DNA from: Heliopora coerulea
Taxonomy: Eukaryota > Cnidaria > Anthozoa > Scleralcyonacea > Helioporidae
NCBI GenBank assembly: GCA_030142905.1
Contig: JASJOG010000634.1
Location: 16,981 to 80,980, forward strand
DNA length: 64,000 bases
Reading direction: 5' to 3'
Shown piece by piece: positions 20,098-32,598 of this stretch (the stretch's first letter is position 1; each line of letters begins with the position of its first letter). Both the position numbers and the translations under genes were made by a program. Below the pieces are notes generated by a model. The model had not been told where the DNA came from. It did no database searches and was given only the letters and a program-made list of their open reading frames with translations.

Positions 20098-21556
20098 TTG
20101 TGGACATTACATTCAGAGACAAAAATAGAGATTTTAATTTCTTCTAAAATCTATGCAAATGTAAGCAATATATTCAAATTTATATTTTGAACACTTTAGG
20201 TGCCCTCCTACAATTTTGTGAAAGAACTTTTCCTTGTTCTCTTTTTATCAAGTAGATATTGACTTTATAAGTGCATTTTGGACATTACACCAGAAAACAA
20301 CCAAGTGTTCAAGTCTTCCACTTCAATTCTAATTTACTGTGAAATGGAAAAATTTTCAGAGAGGTCACTAGTCTTTCCAAACTTGTTAATGATGAAAGTT
20401 TACTACTACTTTGAAAAAACTATAAACAATCCACTTTTGTAGATTCTGTAATCAAAAACATGTTTTGTGGACATTACATAAAAACTGTTGTGGACATTAT
20501 AATTTTGGGACATATTCAAGCCAAAGTTATTCCAGAATTTTATTAACAGGCAGTGATGACATTAGTCTGTATTCAGTGTATTCAGAAATATAAAAGTTTT
20601 GATAGGTTTTGAAGGAAGTCAGCTTATAGGTCCTGATGATCTGAAAAGTTTGGCAAACTGTTCTGCTGTTAAATCACAAGACAAGTGGCTGACAAATTTC
20701 GTTGTCGTTGCGTACATAAAGCTGATTCAGTCTACCAGTCATGAGAAGAATATTAAAGTGAAAACTGTTCCATGGGAGATCTTTGAAAAGAACAAAAACT
20801 GTCAAATTAATTGCCAAGCATCTCCAGAAAGAGTCACCATTCTCTTGTGATCTTCTTCTTATACCATGCAACCAGCCACACATTGAGCACTGGTTCCTCC
20901 CTTCTGTCTTCCCAAAGAAGAAATTAGCTGTTGTTTTAGCAGAACTGTTGACTTTGTGAAGCCTTCAGCACAAAAGGTACTCGACAAAATGGGCTCTGTG
21001 TTGAAAGAGTTGAATGTTAAGTGCAACTTACAAGAGTGAAATTTCATCTGCAACTCCAAAGATGACATACCACAACAGAACAATGATTATAATTGTGGTA
21101 TCTACACCTGTCTTTATGCCAGGTGCCTGGCAGGGCTTGGACCAATGGTTCAAGAAGCTTGTTTTTCCCAATTAAGACCAGGCATGCTGTATAGTCTACA
21201 CAGTAGACTATCTGCGTGAGATTCCTGAGCTGGAGATAATAGTAGAAATATACTGTTGTAATTTATAAAATAAGTTATACTCTATTCAGGTTTTCCTAAT
21301 TTTTAAAAATTACACTTAAATTCTCCACCTTTGGCACAATTGAGAATATGTAATGTCCACAAGGTAATGTCCACAACAACTTTAAGACTAAAATTCTTGA
21401 ATAATGAAAAGCTGTCCATGTGAAACTTCTTCACTAAAATAATGCTTTCATTAAACTAAAAAAGTACCATCAGCAACTGTTGAATATAGTTTTTAGTTTT
21501 TGCAGGAATTTAATTGGAATGTATAAATGTTGTGGACATTACATAATATCCACAAC
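20098..21556. repeat. Scattered GTTGTGGACATTACAT motif copies
   Basis: Full or near-full copies of the motif occur at about 20098, 20276, 20464 and 20487 in plus orientation. Two copies in minus orientation lie at about 21350 and 21364. At 21529-21556 a plus copy pairs with an inverted half-copy to form a hairpin. They bracket a C48-type peptidase remnant at 20595-21216. Clusters of short motifs in opposite orientation at two sides of a coding remnant resemble subterminal transposase-binding sites. Confidence 0.5.
20595..21216 (+). pseudogene. Ulp1/C48-type cysteine peptidase remnant
   Basis: The first frame (20599-20850) has GPDDLKSLANCS and DKWLTNFVVVAYIKLIQ, which matches the start of Ulp1-type peptidase domains (WLND-VINAY-like). 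After frame shifts, IEHWFL near 20880-20900 supplies the catalytic His-Trp, and QQNNDYNCGIYTCLYA near 21073-21117 supplies the oxyanion Gln and nucleophile Cys (TGT at 21094). The usual catalytic Asp after the His block is not evident. At least three breaks make it non-functional as read. Ulp1 domains remove SUMO-like tags and are also carried by several DNA transposon families; the surrounding repeat motifs favour a transposon origin. Confidence 0.6.
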
Positions 21557-21559
21557 ACA

Positions 21560-23240
21560 AATAGAATCATTTTTACTGAAGCTAGAAGCATGTAATTTGG
21601 ATATTGTTCATAGCCTCTTGAAAGGTAAAGGTTGAGGCTATGTTTTTATGACCAAATGCACAAGTTGTTCTTTTGAGTATTTCATTTTTTGCTTTACAAA
21701 AGGTACTACTAAAATGTCTGAGTTTATTGGTCACAGAAATATTCAAAATTTATGGTCACTCATAGTGTGGGCATGGTCAATACTCACAGAGTCTTTCTGA
21801 TTTCAGTCAATTCAATGTATAAGCTGTCTAGTGACATGCAATTTATCAAGATATGTGGCATTTTAAAATTTACTTTTTTTCAATGTCTCATGTGGAATTG
21901 CCCACAAGCCAAAAGTATGTACTGCAAGTATTAAACATTTAAGTCTCCACAGTCACAGCCGAATTTACCTCCTCTCCAAAGAAGAGACAAACAAACACCC
22001 TCAATCATTGTATGTGGTTGACTGGAAAGATCAAAAGCCCAAGGAGCCAATAGGAAGGTGACAGACAGAACAAATTTACAGCTTAAAGTCAAACTGCTGG
22101 GGTGTACTGAGAGTGAGAAAGATTAAAACAAACTTGAAATTGGCAAAAGGTTTTATTGTAAACTTGTTAATACTGATCAAATATTTTCCCTTTGCACAGG
22201 TATTGTACCAAATTAGCATTCTCCAAGGGTCAAATTTAGAATTTTCGGTCCAAGGTCAAAAATGTCATTGGATATTACCTTGAAATTTGGTTATCCTTGG
22301 ACATTTTTGTTTTATCAAGGCTGAACTTTTGTGGTTGTAAAAAGGAGGCATTGGAATATGTCTAACATATAAATTGGAAAGGAAGTGCATAGAGATATTG
22401 AAGTACACTTTGTCTGGAAACTTAGAGTTGGTTACTGCATGAAGTATAGAATATTAGAATGATTTAACAGAGTTCATTTTCAACATTGATTTCTACTTTC
22501 AGTGATAATTATTGTATTGGACTGAGAGGTATGTTTCTGACTTACAAAATTTCATGGCTCTGATATTTTGGCAAGTGATGGCTGATCTTTGTGAACTCAA
22601 TCGTCACACAAAACTAGCTGCTGAGTTGGTGAAAATATTTTCCTATTGGCAGACATTTGCAGGCTACCATCAGCCATGTCCATGACTAAATTTGAGCCTG
22701 ATTCTCATAGTAAATATTTATTAGCTCTTCATGTTCACATATTAACACTTTTGTGACTGGAGGTCATCCCTGATGAGTAAAGTCATCTGGTATTAGCCAG
22801 AGTAAAATGGTGCTGGAAGACTAGTTAGGTTTACTGACAGTTGCCTGTAATAAGCAGTGGGACAGACTGCTTCACAGACTGTTCAGTGAAACTGATGTTA
22901 CTGACTACTGTGGGAATTTTGCAAAATAACTGGTAATGCAGTTAAAATTACAATCAATTCAGTTTGTATTTTTGTCTGCACTGGTTTACATCATTCCAAT
23001 CATGGTAGCCATATTTAACTACTTTCAATTGTCATCCATTTTAATGCTATTTAAAATTTTAGCTGCTGCACCAAGGACACCCTTTCTAGTGATGTAACGC
23101 AAGTCTTTTCGTGAGCAAAACGGCGCGCGCAACTTACGCGTGCGAATCGCAGGGGTGTTTAAATTGATCCGTTATGACAGGGAAATACCATGAAAACAAC
23201 CATTTGTCCTCATTCATCATGTTACTGAGTAATGTTTTAA
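21560..23240. other. AT-rich intergenic DNA with one MITE copy
   Basis: No credible gene. A degraded copy of the palindromic MITE family (core ATCTGGTATTAGCCAGAG) lies at about 22738-22830. From 23090 to 23160 the sequence turns CpG-rich. Confidence 0.4.
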
Positions 23241-23252
23241 ACACTGGTTGGT

Positions 23253-23348
23253 GTTCTCCGATTTCTAGATCCCGAGGAACGAGTTGAAAAACGAGGCGAA
23301 GCCGAGTTTTTTTTTTAACGAGTTTCGAGGTATCTAGAAATCGGAGGA
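23253..23348. repeat. Foldback element with CTCCGATTTCTAGA arms
   Basis: The left arm CTCCGATTTCTAGAT (about 23256-23270) is the inverse complement of ATCTAGAAATCGGAG near 23332-23346. Inner stretches (CGAGGAACGAGTT and AACGAGTTTCGAGG) also partly pair. A further TCTCCGATTTCTA occurs at about 23470, so the same family is present nearby. Confidence 0.6.
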
Positions 23349-23368
23349 AGAGCACTAAACAAGTACTT

Positions 23369-23438
23369 GAAATTGCTTCTCAAACGAACCAGTATTGTAG
23401 GCGAACGAAATTGCTTCTCAAACGAACCAGTATTATAG
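23369..23438. repeat. Two-copy tandem repeat, 38-bp period
   Basis: A 32-base unit beginning GAAATTGCTTCTCAAACGAA occurs at 23369-23400 and again at 23407-23438 with one difference. No coding potential. Confidence 0.7.
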
Positions 23439-24374
23439 TAAAATCCACCCGAAAATTCAGCTGTAATCTTTCTCCGATTTCTAAATACTGATTAATTATG
23501 TATTTCTTTTGTTTTTGCTGTATGAATTATTGATGAGTTTGAGAAGGTTATTGCCTGCACTTTAACAGTCCATCAAAACACACTTAAAACTACAGCAAAA
23601 TAAAAATCTACAAACAATGCTATTTATTCAAACGGTTTATCTTTATATTAATCGTCATCTTCTCTTACTGCATCAAGAGGATCGTGATCAGAATTGTGAA
23701 AAATATCAGAACCTTCAGAATTATCGGAGCGCTATTCTCTGCCCATTGATCGCTGATTCTAACAGTACTGTGCTAAACTTAACGTAATTTCGTTGAGAAC
23801 TTTGGTCTGGTCATATCTTGCGGCAGTTAATGTTGCTAGGAAATGATTGGCAAAACTGGTAATAGCGTCATTTCCATAGTCCTCATCTGTCGAATTCTCT
23901 GGAGGGGAAAAGAAATAAAAAAATACCACTGCATATATGCTGTCCCCAGAATGTTCGATTTGGTGGTTTAAAAGCGTGAGTAGATTGACTTTTACCCTTT
24001 CTTTTCGCATCACTAGCTTTCAACCTGTTGTTCAGACTGCGCATTATTTCAAAACTAACTCATCTCCCGTGTTTGGCATCTTTTAACCCTTCCCCTCCCT
24101 TCAAAATATCCTATGAGAGGGAAAACATCCCCTCATTTTTCTGTCAGCCTAAAACACTAAAACGAACTAGACAGCTGTTAAAAAATTCGTCGATGGTGCT
24201 AGCAGAGTTCTCTAACTGCAACAAAGTGCAATTGTTGGTTTCACTTCATAGGCAAGTAGACCAAGAAGACGTGAAGATGAACTTTCAGGCGTGCGACAAA
24301 CAGCACGCGCACTTTGGTTTTGAGCGTGTGGCGACGCGTGCGCTTGCGATCGCACGCGTGAAACGGAAAGGCCT

Positions 24375-27185
24375 GGTAACGATACATCAAACTATTGATA
24401 TATCTTGAGAGAAGATCACCATTGTCGATATACTGTATGAATAGTAAAAGAAACTATTGATAAGTATTGCAATAATTTTGTGAACTATTGATAGTTTCGT
24501 TAGTTGCTGCTCTTATTTCATCGATCAAAAATAAAATATGTGTAAATTAATGATTTGTTTATTGACTGTATCTTAGCCTGAGATTTATCAAATAACTCTA
24601 AATTTAGGAATCAATTGTGCATTTCTCATACATGTTTCAAAAGAGCATTTTCAATTTTTCAGATTTTGTCAACGGATATTTCACGTCTACGACTTAATTC
24701 AAAATCTTTTGTTGACATCTATGGAAACTCTGGGACTTGAATACCCCTGAAAACTATCGCAATAATATCACAATTGAGTTGCAACACTATCACAATACTA
24801 TTGCAATGGCATGTATAAAGTTTCCACAATAGTCATACCTATCTCTTTCAGTTAGATTTCTTTGGTTGCGTTACTGTACTGTTGTGTTGACTGGACATTT
24901 CCTCCATGATCCACGAACCGATTTAAGCCAAAAGCCCTGAACTTGATTTTTAAAACGTTTAATCCCATTACTACTGTTGACACTGGTATTCATTGTCTGT
25001 CTGCAGCATATGTTGGCAAAGTGTGGTCAGTGAGTCGCATGGGGCCTGCAAGCCCATTTTCTGCAGCTTGCAACATCGCTTTCAAAACCCTATTAAGCAG
25101 CCTCCAAAACATAATGATTACAGCGTACTAATCTTGTGGGAAGGTCGACTGTGGCAATGGGAAAACAATAAAATTGTGTTAATAGTCAACTGGCGATCGA
25201 AGATACAGAAGCTCCAACCCGGCAACAGAGCTGGAAATGGAGAAAGAAGATGATGAGTCAACTTGTAACGTTTCTTAGAAGTCCTACTTGTCTACTTCCC
25301 CTAGGCTGGAGCACACGTGCAGTATATCAGAAATAATATCTATTTATATTGCACCTTTTTCAATTGACCAGAGTTGCACGCCTGCTATTGCTATATTTTT
25401 AAGTACCTGCTTGCGTCTATTATTTCTAAAAATAATGGACTGCTTACAAATTACTACAGTATTTTGAGAGGACTGGGCGTGGTTCACCAAGTTTCAGTGA
25501 ACCAGGCAAGCCAGCAGAATACCCTCGTGCCTGAAGCGACAGTGCCTCTTATTTTGAAATTCCGCAACTACCGTAATTGACCGGTTAAGCGCCCATGTTT
25601 GGGTAAGCGCCCACTCCCCATTTCGTAATAAAAGTATTTTTTCGGACTTTGTTGGGTGCTTTTCAAATGTGTGAAATTTGTTTACAATTAATTTACTTTC
25701 ATTTGCGTGAAGAACTTGGAAACTTGTAGTTTGATAGTGATACAGATTCCGAATGAGATTTGACGGGTTTGGTGAACATGATTTCAAGATATTGATGTTT
25801 ACATTTTAAATTTGTTTTTATGCAATTAAAGTGTACACGTTATTTAAAACGCGTAAAACTGTGTGGTTAGCCTTGTTTTCTTTTGCTGTTTTTTTCCCCC
25901 CGAAAAGAACGTTCATCTCTTTTAAGCGCCCATTGACCGCGTAAGCGCCCATCCCCTTCTCTTAGCGAAAATTATGCAACTAGGAGGGGGGCTTAACCGT
26001 TCAATTATGGTATATCACTTCAGGAACAACCTATCGCATGTGGGAGCCTTAATTTCCCTTAAACTGATGATTTGATTGATATTTTCCTCCACGTTTTGTC
26101 GATTGATGCTGTTCATCTGTTCAAGGAGTGAGACTGGGCTCAAGTACGACACAGGAGGGAGACCCCACTGCTTCTGCTGGTGCCGAAGCCGCTGAGTCGT
26201 CCACCGGCGACGCAATACGGAAGTTGAATAACCCCGTGTTCATCCGGGACCAGTTTTTCAATTTTCGGTTCGCTACCTCCGGACGAAACCACCAAGTAAT
26301 AGTTCTGCCAGCAGTTCCTTGGGAATTACTGAGACGTACGGAGTATGAACAGTTAAGATCCGTCGCTCTCTACGGGTAGCAGGAGACTAGCACTAGTGAA
26401 TAAATGGAGGACACCTGCGCCTTCGTTACATTGTCAGTTTATCCCGTGGTTTTGGTGAGTCTGGCAAAGTACGAAGTGATTGTCTCATTGCAAAAACAAT
26501 GGTGGTTCAGACACTGAGTGGTCAATGATCAGGCAGACCTGGTCAATGAATTCCCCCAAAACGATGGAGGATACAATAAATTTTTGGAAGAAATGCTGTA
26601 AATATGGGAGCTTGGATGTATCTTAGAAGATCGATGTACGCTCTCAAGCCCTAGCCTCAGAAAAACAGGACCCTGAAATCGATTTTTCTGAGGTTAGGGC
26701 TTGACGTAAGTTCATCAATCATCTAACATATGTCCAAACTCCAACACTCAACATTTGTTGCGTTAATCTATGGGATGACTATCGTGGAAATTTGATCTAT
26801 TGCAATAGTATTAGAGTTGATATGCTATTGGGATAGTATTGTGATAGTGTTGCAACTATTGCGATAGTTTTCAGGGGTATTCAAGTCCCAAAGTTTCTAT
26901 AAATTACAACAAACGACTTTGAATTGAGATGTAGACTCGAAATATCTGTTGATAAAATCTGAAAATAGTCTGTGGAGGGATATATAAGAAAAGCACAATT
27001 GACAACTAAATTTAGAGTTATTTGGTAAATCTTAGGCTAAGATGCAGACTATAAACGAATCAGTGATTAAGACAAATTTAATTTTATTTTATGTCAAAGA
27101 AAAAGGTACAGCAGCTATTGAAACTATCGATAGTTCACAACATTGCGATACTTATCGATAGTTCGATGTATGATTACATCACTAA
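24375..27185. repeat. Large inverted repeat, about 450-bp arms around a 1.9-kb core
   Basis: The segment 24375-24840 matches the reverse complement of about 26770-27185 with scattered mismatches. Shared marks are the TATTGATAGT/ACTATCGATA clusters at the outer ends, TTAGCCTGAGATTTATCAAATAACTCTAAATTTAG-like DNA in the middle, and ACTTGAATACCCCTGAAAACTATCGCAATA-like DNA at the inner ends. The core (24850-26765) has only short frames, including 26128-26376 (plus). It may be a foldback transposon, or two copies of one repeat in opposite orientation. Confidence 0.7.
26644..26704. repeat. Perfect-type hairpin derived from the SINE tail
   Basis: A 22-base arm (26644-26665, TCAAGCCCTAGCCTCAG...) pairs with 26683-26704 with one G-T type mismatch across a 17-base loop. 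The right arm resembles the 3' body of the SINE at 27240, so this may be two SINE fragments head to head. Confidence 0.65.
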
Positions 27186-27239
27186 TTAATATCGTTTTGA
27201 CATTTCGTGGCTTCCGTTTTGGCAGCACATATGTCGAAT

Positions 27240-27400
27240 TTGCACCTTAGCTTGCCATATGAGTCTTGGTAGCTCAATGCTTAGAGCGTCTCACCGGCCA
27301 TCAGAAGGTTGCGGGTTCGATCACCGTCTGGGGCTTCTGAGGTTAGGACTCGAGGAACGTTCATCGATCATATACCAATAAATTTTTATTGCTAAACTTA
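27240..27400 (+). repeat. tRNA-derived SINE, family 1
   Basis: An A-box-like TGGTAGCTCAATGCTTAGAG and a B-box-like GGTTCGATC lie in a cloverleaf-like head; the body continues TCTGAGGTTAGGACTCGAGGAACGTTCATC. The same head and body recur at five other places in the window. Read as a tRNA, the loop in related copies gives CCGGTCA, which would be a GGT (Thr) anticodon, but the source tRNA is uncertain. Confidence 0.8.
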
Positions 27401-29476
27401 GAACATCTTTTCAGAGAGATTCCTGAAGAAATCTCGAAAAAAAACATAGACGTTGGATCACGATCAGCTTCCAAATGATGAAAATACTTCAGGTTAGGAC
27501 TTTAAGTTAGAAAATGTTGCCCAAATGAAGTTGGTTAATCTCACCGATTTAGTCGCTGATGTTGACCTACATATGCAGTCTAGTTTACTCCAATATGCAG
27601 AAATAATTCTGGACTGAGAATATTTCATTCAAATTGTATTTGTCTGTGAAATTCTGTTAATGAGATATTAAAAACTTCAAGTTTGCTAAATGCTTTCAAG
27701 CTTACAATAAACTTATGAGTGACAATGTACTTCAGGAGCATTTTGACATTGTGAAAACATTGCAGTTTTTTTAATTCCAGGTTTTTTGTTGTGAACATCA
27801 GACACGTATTTGTACTAATTTTAATATCAGTTGTAGTATATTTTACTAGTGTTTCGCCGGTAATTGTGTTTTTACCTTAATTAGTTTGCCAATTTACCAA
27901 TGTATTGTTTTTGAACATAGAACCTTCATTGTTTGACATAACCAACTCAAGTGGCGAAAGGGAACCTTACTATATTTACTAAAATGTAAACTATCTCTGG
28001 CTTTAGACGCTTGTGGGCAGTTATGAGGGTTAGAAGAAAGCGTAAGAGTCGCGCCTGAGGTGATAGCTGTAAGCATCTGCTGCATGGCTTTTTGCTCGTC
28101 TTCTTCTTTGCTTTTGATTTTCGTTTTTTCACTGTTTGAGTTGAGTAAAATAATTTTCTTTATCTATGCATGGATGGGTGTTTTAAATTTTTCGTCTTAA
28201 GATGGTTGGGTGAAAAGTTTTTTCTTTGTCAAAGTAGTTTTTCTTCGGCCCCAACCCCAGCCTTAAATAATGACCGGTTTTTTATAGGCATTAGTGACCT
28301 TAAGCAAGCTAGGACGGTGATGGCGGTGATGAGGCAATCTGATTTTTATCATTTAAAAGAACCTAGAATCATTGACGTCTCATAGTTGATAGCTGATATA
28401 ATTTTTTAGACCTTCAGAATACTTCATAGTTTCTAAAAGGACACAGTTGAAAGCGTTGAAGTCAAACTCGACTAACAACTTTCATTGCTTCAGCAGCCAC
28501 CATCGTCAGCTGCAACTCGAGGCAAGTTTGAAGGCAACATTCAGCCTTCACTGTTCACACTTGGAGTTAACTACAGGGTTCAACACAGCTGTCTCCTTAA
28601 CCAATGAACTGGCAAGGAAGCACTTCAGTGTTCTACTCTGTCTAATGCCAGACGATTTGACTCGCCACAGGGATGCTCCCTGGGCGTTGAAGGTTTAAAA
28701 AATTTATCTGTTTAGTTAACGTATATCCACTGCCCCTATTTTATTCCAGTGTCGTTATTTGTTATTGTACTCAATTTGACGTCTTTTTAATTTATTGGCA
28801 GGACTGCCCTCTCTTATGTCGAGCCCAGTTCAAGGCAGTCCAAAACAACAAAGATTTCCTCAGGTAGAACGTGAAATTCGTTTTGACATGTGATCATAAA
28901 ATGTAAACATACAACACTAGGGGAGGGTTAGCCAGCGAAAAATAAGTTCGAGGTTAAAATATCCTGATTTAATTTTCATCATGATGACTGGACTATGGTG
29001 GGGTTGGGTCGCTTTGGTCGTTTAGTCGCAGTCGAAATATATGGCAATAGAAACGGTAAGGCTTGCCTTTCCATGCCTTATCTCACGCTTAAACGCTTTA
29101 GCTATCTGGGGAGACTGAAAAAAAATCGATCCCATGATACCCCGGTCCACTATAAGTATGTCATGCGATAACTTTGGGTGAAGCAACTACCTGAAATATA
29201 CGAAAAGAAACTTCGACGTTTCGAGCGAAGGCACTTCGTCGGGAAGTTGTCAGTTTGTCACGCTACTTTGTCTCGTCGGTTATGTGCTCACTCATAGTCA
29301 CGTGTACAGTACACACTCAGTCAAGTACAGGTAATTTATTTACATTTTTTCGTGTTCATTTTTCCTCCAAAGTTTAGTTTACATACCATGTCAGAAACAT
29401 CTTCACGTAAACGTCATCGTTCATTGTTGCCGAGACAAATGTCTAAACCGGACGACCTTGTTCAACGCCATAAATA
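27401..29476. other. Intergenic, nothing coding recognised
   Basis: AT-rich DNA. A piece of the palindromic MITE family (CTAATGCCAGACGATTTGACTCG) lies at about 28625-28680. A TTTCGAGCGAAGGCACTTCGTC phrase of the type seen in the hairpin at 44081 occurs near 29215-29245. Short frames at 27894-28132 (minus) and 28170-28698 (plus) lack motifs. Confidence 0.4.
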
Positions 29477-30056
29477 GTGTGAGGCGGTTAATCAATAAAC
29501 CGGAAAAAATCGATGTTTTTTGAAAACCGATAAAACCGATGTTGCTTTAGGTGAAAAGCCGGAAAAACCAAAAAACCGGAAAAAAAACTGGACAAAAATT
29601 GGTATTTCAGTAAAATCGGGTTCAAATGATGCTTTCGTGATTAAACTAAAAGAGAGTTTACACCATACTTGCACGGGTTCGTTAAAAAGAATCAAGCGTT
29701 TGTGTTTACACACGGAAAAACTGAAGAGATTTTGTCTGAAATTCGATAACGCCTTTGAAATACTGAGTGTTTATCGCCAGGTATGGTCATCGATGTGAGA
29801 ACGGAAGGGCTTCTCTTCGCACTAGCTTGAACGGCTAAGCTGATCAAATGAGGGTGGATTTTGATTGGCTTAAACGATGGCGGACATCTGCGAAAACATG
29901 AACAGTTAGAGCGTAACATGAATAATTAAGTTTCAATGTTTATATCGCATATATATTCCAACTGGTGCACTTTCTGCTTTGCCTTTGATCTACAAGTAAC
30001 TGTTCACAACATACATGTTTGTTGTTGGAATACTTTGTTAGACTGACCGAAACTGA

Positions 30057-32092
30057 TTGTTTCATTCCTCTGCCAAAATGAGTCAGAGTGCTGTTTGGAA
30101 TTTCTTCAAAAAACCTGAAAAAGCGGAGGATTCGACTGTTTGTAAAATTTGCATGCGGCCCGTGAAGAACAAGGGAGGCAATACATCAAACTTGATGCAG
30201 CATCTTCGAAGGATCCATCCCACCCAATACGCCACGGTGACTCCACCAGGACGTAAGGCAGGAGCGAGTCGCCTGACCAACGATAGCAGCGCACTTTCAT
30301 CCGAAACGCAGCCTACAGTAAAGAGCCCGTTCGCTAGTAACACACCATTAGCACCTGGAAACAAGCGGCACGAAGGCATTACAAACACCATCACCTACTT
30401 CCTCTGCAAAGACACCGTTCCCTTTAACGCAGTTAGCCGGCCAGGATTTCAAAAACTGTTAAATGTGCTAGAACCCCGTTACAAGAAACCAGACAAGACA
30501 ACGTTTTCAAAAAACAAAGTTGTAAAACTGTACGACGCGACAAAAGAAGCAGTTATGCAAGATCTTAACAGCGCAGATTTCTTCTCCTCGACAACTGGTA
30601 TGTGGTCTTCCCATGGCCTGACGCCCTATATGGGGTACACGCTGCATTGGACAGTCTGACTGGAATCTACAATGGAGAAACCTTAGAACAAAATTTGTGC
30701 CTGAAGACCATACCGCTGAACAACTGGGCGAGACAATGAACGACATGCTGTGCATTGGAAGCTGAACCCTGAAAAACAAATCGCCATAACAACTGATAAT
30801 GGAGCGAACATCAAGAAAGCCTGTAGAGACATCGGATGGACAAACGTGCCGTGTTTTGGTCATAACCTCCACCTCGCAATCACGAACCCGTTAAAAAACA
30901 AATCGAGGATTGGTCGTGCATTAGATATTTGCAAGAAGACTGTGGCAGCTTTCGAAACAAGCTGGAAGAGAACAAGAGATCTTGCCACCGCTCAAGTTCC
31001 GGAGCAACCAGAACAAAAGTTTAAGAATTTGATGTCGGTGAGTAAACAGAATATGATTTATATACCATAGACAGATATTTCAAACGATGTGATTACACTG
31101 TTGCAGTGTTATATATGTTTTTATTTTGCTTTAAAATTAAATATGTATTTTTTTAAGTTAACACAATTCTATAATCCATAGATTAATTTTCTCTGTTGTG
31201 TCACTGTTTTTAGGTGTGCTCAATTCGATGGGGTTCAACGCAGCACATGATAAGCCGAGTACTGGGCAACAAGAAGGCCATGAGGAAGGTTCTTGGCAAC
31301 GACAAGGACACGTCGTAGTTGGCACCAAAGTGGGAAGACTTGGAGGTTTTGGAGTTCATTGATAAAGCACTTGGTTCACTCAAGGAATTCCCCGATATCA
31401 TGTCAGCGAGCAAGTACGTCACCATCAGCACGCTGAAACCAATCCTTCACCGCCTGTCAAAGACCGAGTTGGCCCGTCAGGATGATGATTTAACACTGAC
31501 CGTGGAAATCAAGGAGGAGGTTCTGAGAAGGTTAAAATCTCGTAATGTCGATCCTTCCATGGAGCTTTTGATGAATGTCGCATCCTTTTTGGATCCAAGA
31601 TATAAGACTGAATTTTTAGTAGCGTCAGTGGACACTGACCAAGATGAGAATGAACAATCACAACTTGATGAAGTTAAGGATGAGCTCTTGAAAAATGCTG
31701 TTTTTCTAGAATTGCCTGTTGAAGAAGATATCCTGCCTGGGCCTTTGCCGAAGAAAGCCAAACTCAGTCTTGGAGCGTTAACGAGCCTCAAGAAGTCAGA
31801 AAGGACGTAGCCAGCTGTCTCCCCGCGTGATCGTCTCTCCAAAGAAATCGAAAGCTACATCTCTGCATTTCCAGTTATTGACGGAGATGACTATCCTCTT
31901 CAATGGTGGAAGCTAAATGCGAAACGACTACCGTTGCTGTGCCAATTAGCAAGAAGATATCTTTCCATCCAAGCAAGCAGTTCGCCGTCGGAGAGAGTTT
32001 TTAGTAAAGCATAACAAGTTGGTACTCCAGCACGAGCACAGATGATGCCTGAGAGAGTCGATAAGCTTGTGTTCCTGGCCGAGAACTTATAA
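30057..32092 (+). pseudogene. hAT transposase, ZBED1/DREF-like
   Basis: The first frame (30057-30659) has a BED zinc finger: VWNFFKK, CKIC near 30149-30160 and HLRRIH near 30204-30220. After a frameshift the next frame (30750-31070) reads TTDNGANIKKACRD and FGHNLHLAITN, the hAT catalytic region. A GT/AG intron, 31036 (GTGAGT) to about 31214 (TTTTTAG), joins in phase to SIRWGSTQHMISRVL. An in-frame TAG sits near 31317-31319. The frame then gives EDLEVLEFIDKALG and SASKYVTISTLKPILH, and ends with [20 protein letters not shown] and [11 protein letters not shown], the dimerisation domain. Several stops and shifts make it inactive. Confidence 0.85.
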
Positions 32093-32367
32093 GACGCTTG
32101 TCGGCTTGTGTGTTATTTGTAAATAGTAAATGTGATACTTGTAAACAATATTATGAAATGTGTAAATCTTATTGTAAATCTTATCTTACTGTATATACTA
32201 TACATTTCTTCGTAACCGGTGGTGACTAAAGAAGTGGACAAAGTTCACATGAATTTTTTTCCATACTAAAACAGTGCGATGTTGGTCAAATGGCCTGGAG
32301 GTGAAGGCCTTGTTACCCTTGTAAGCATTGCTCACACAACTTCAACCTGAAGTGCACTACATCGACA

Positions 32368-32598
32368 ATGAATGGGTGGAGGTTTAAACAGAGAAGAGAT
32401 CTTGTAAATTTTTACCAAGTCCATAGCGATAGGGGTGTTTCTTGTACTGTAAACCATTTTAGCAAGCAAGGAATAGCTCGAAGCAGTTTATATAAAATCC
32501 TCAAAAGCTTTCAAGAAAGGAATACAACAAAAAGGAAGGCTGGAAGTGGACAAAAAGCTGAAAAGTTGACACTTTTTGCGGATAAAGGAATGTCTCCG
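32368..32598 (+). pseudogene. Mariner-type transposase N-terminal fragment
   Basis: 77 codons: DLVNFYQVHSDRGVS, then NHFSKQGIARSSLYKILKSF and a TTKRKAGSGQK linker. This is the helix-turn-helix DNA-binding start of mariner-like transposases, with the usual GSGR-type linker after the second helix. The catalytic domain is absent. It sits inside the right part of the hAT element, so it is either a nested insertion or captured sequence. Confidence 0.55.

Noticed and set aside
23062..23097. Candidate terminal exon after TTTAAAATTTTAG
   Set aside because: It joins in phase to 19471 and stops after a dozen codons, but is too short and non-distinctive to call.
27262..27335. Possible functional tRNA genes at SINE heads (also 33715, 44820, 50930, 51170)
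   Set aside because: Acceptor stems do not pair, each is followed by the same SINE body, and the anticodon arm has mismatches.
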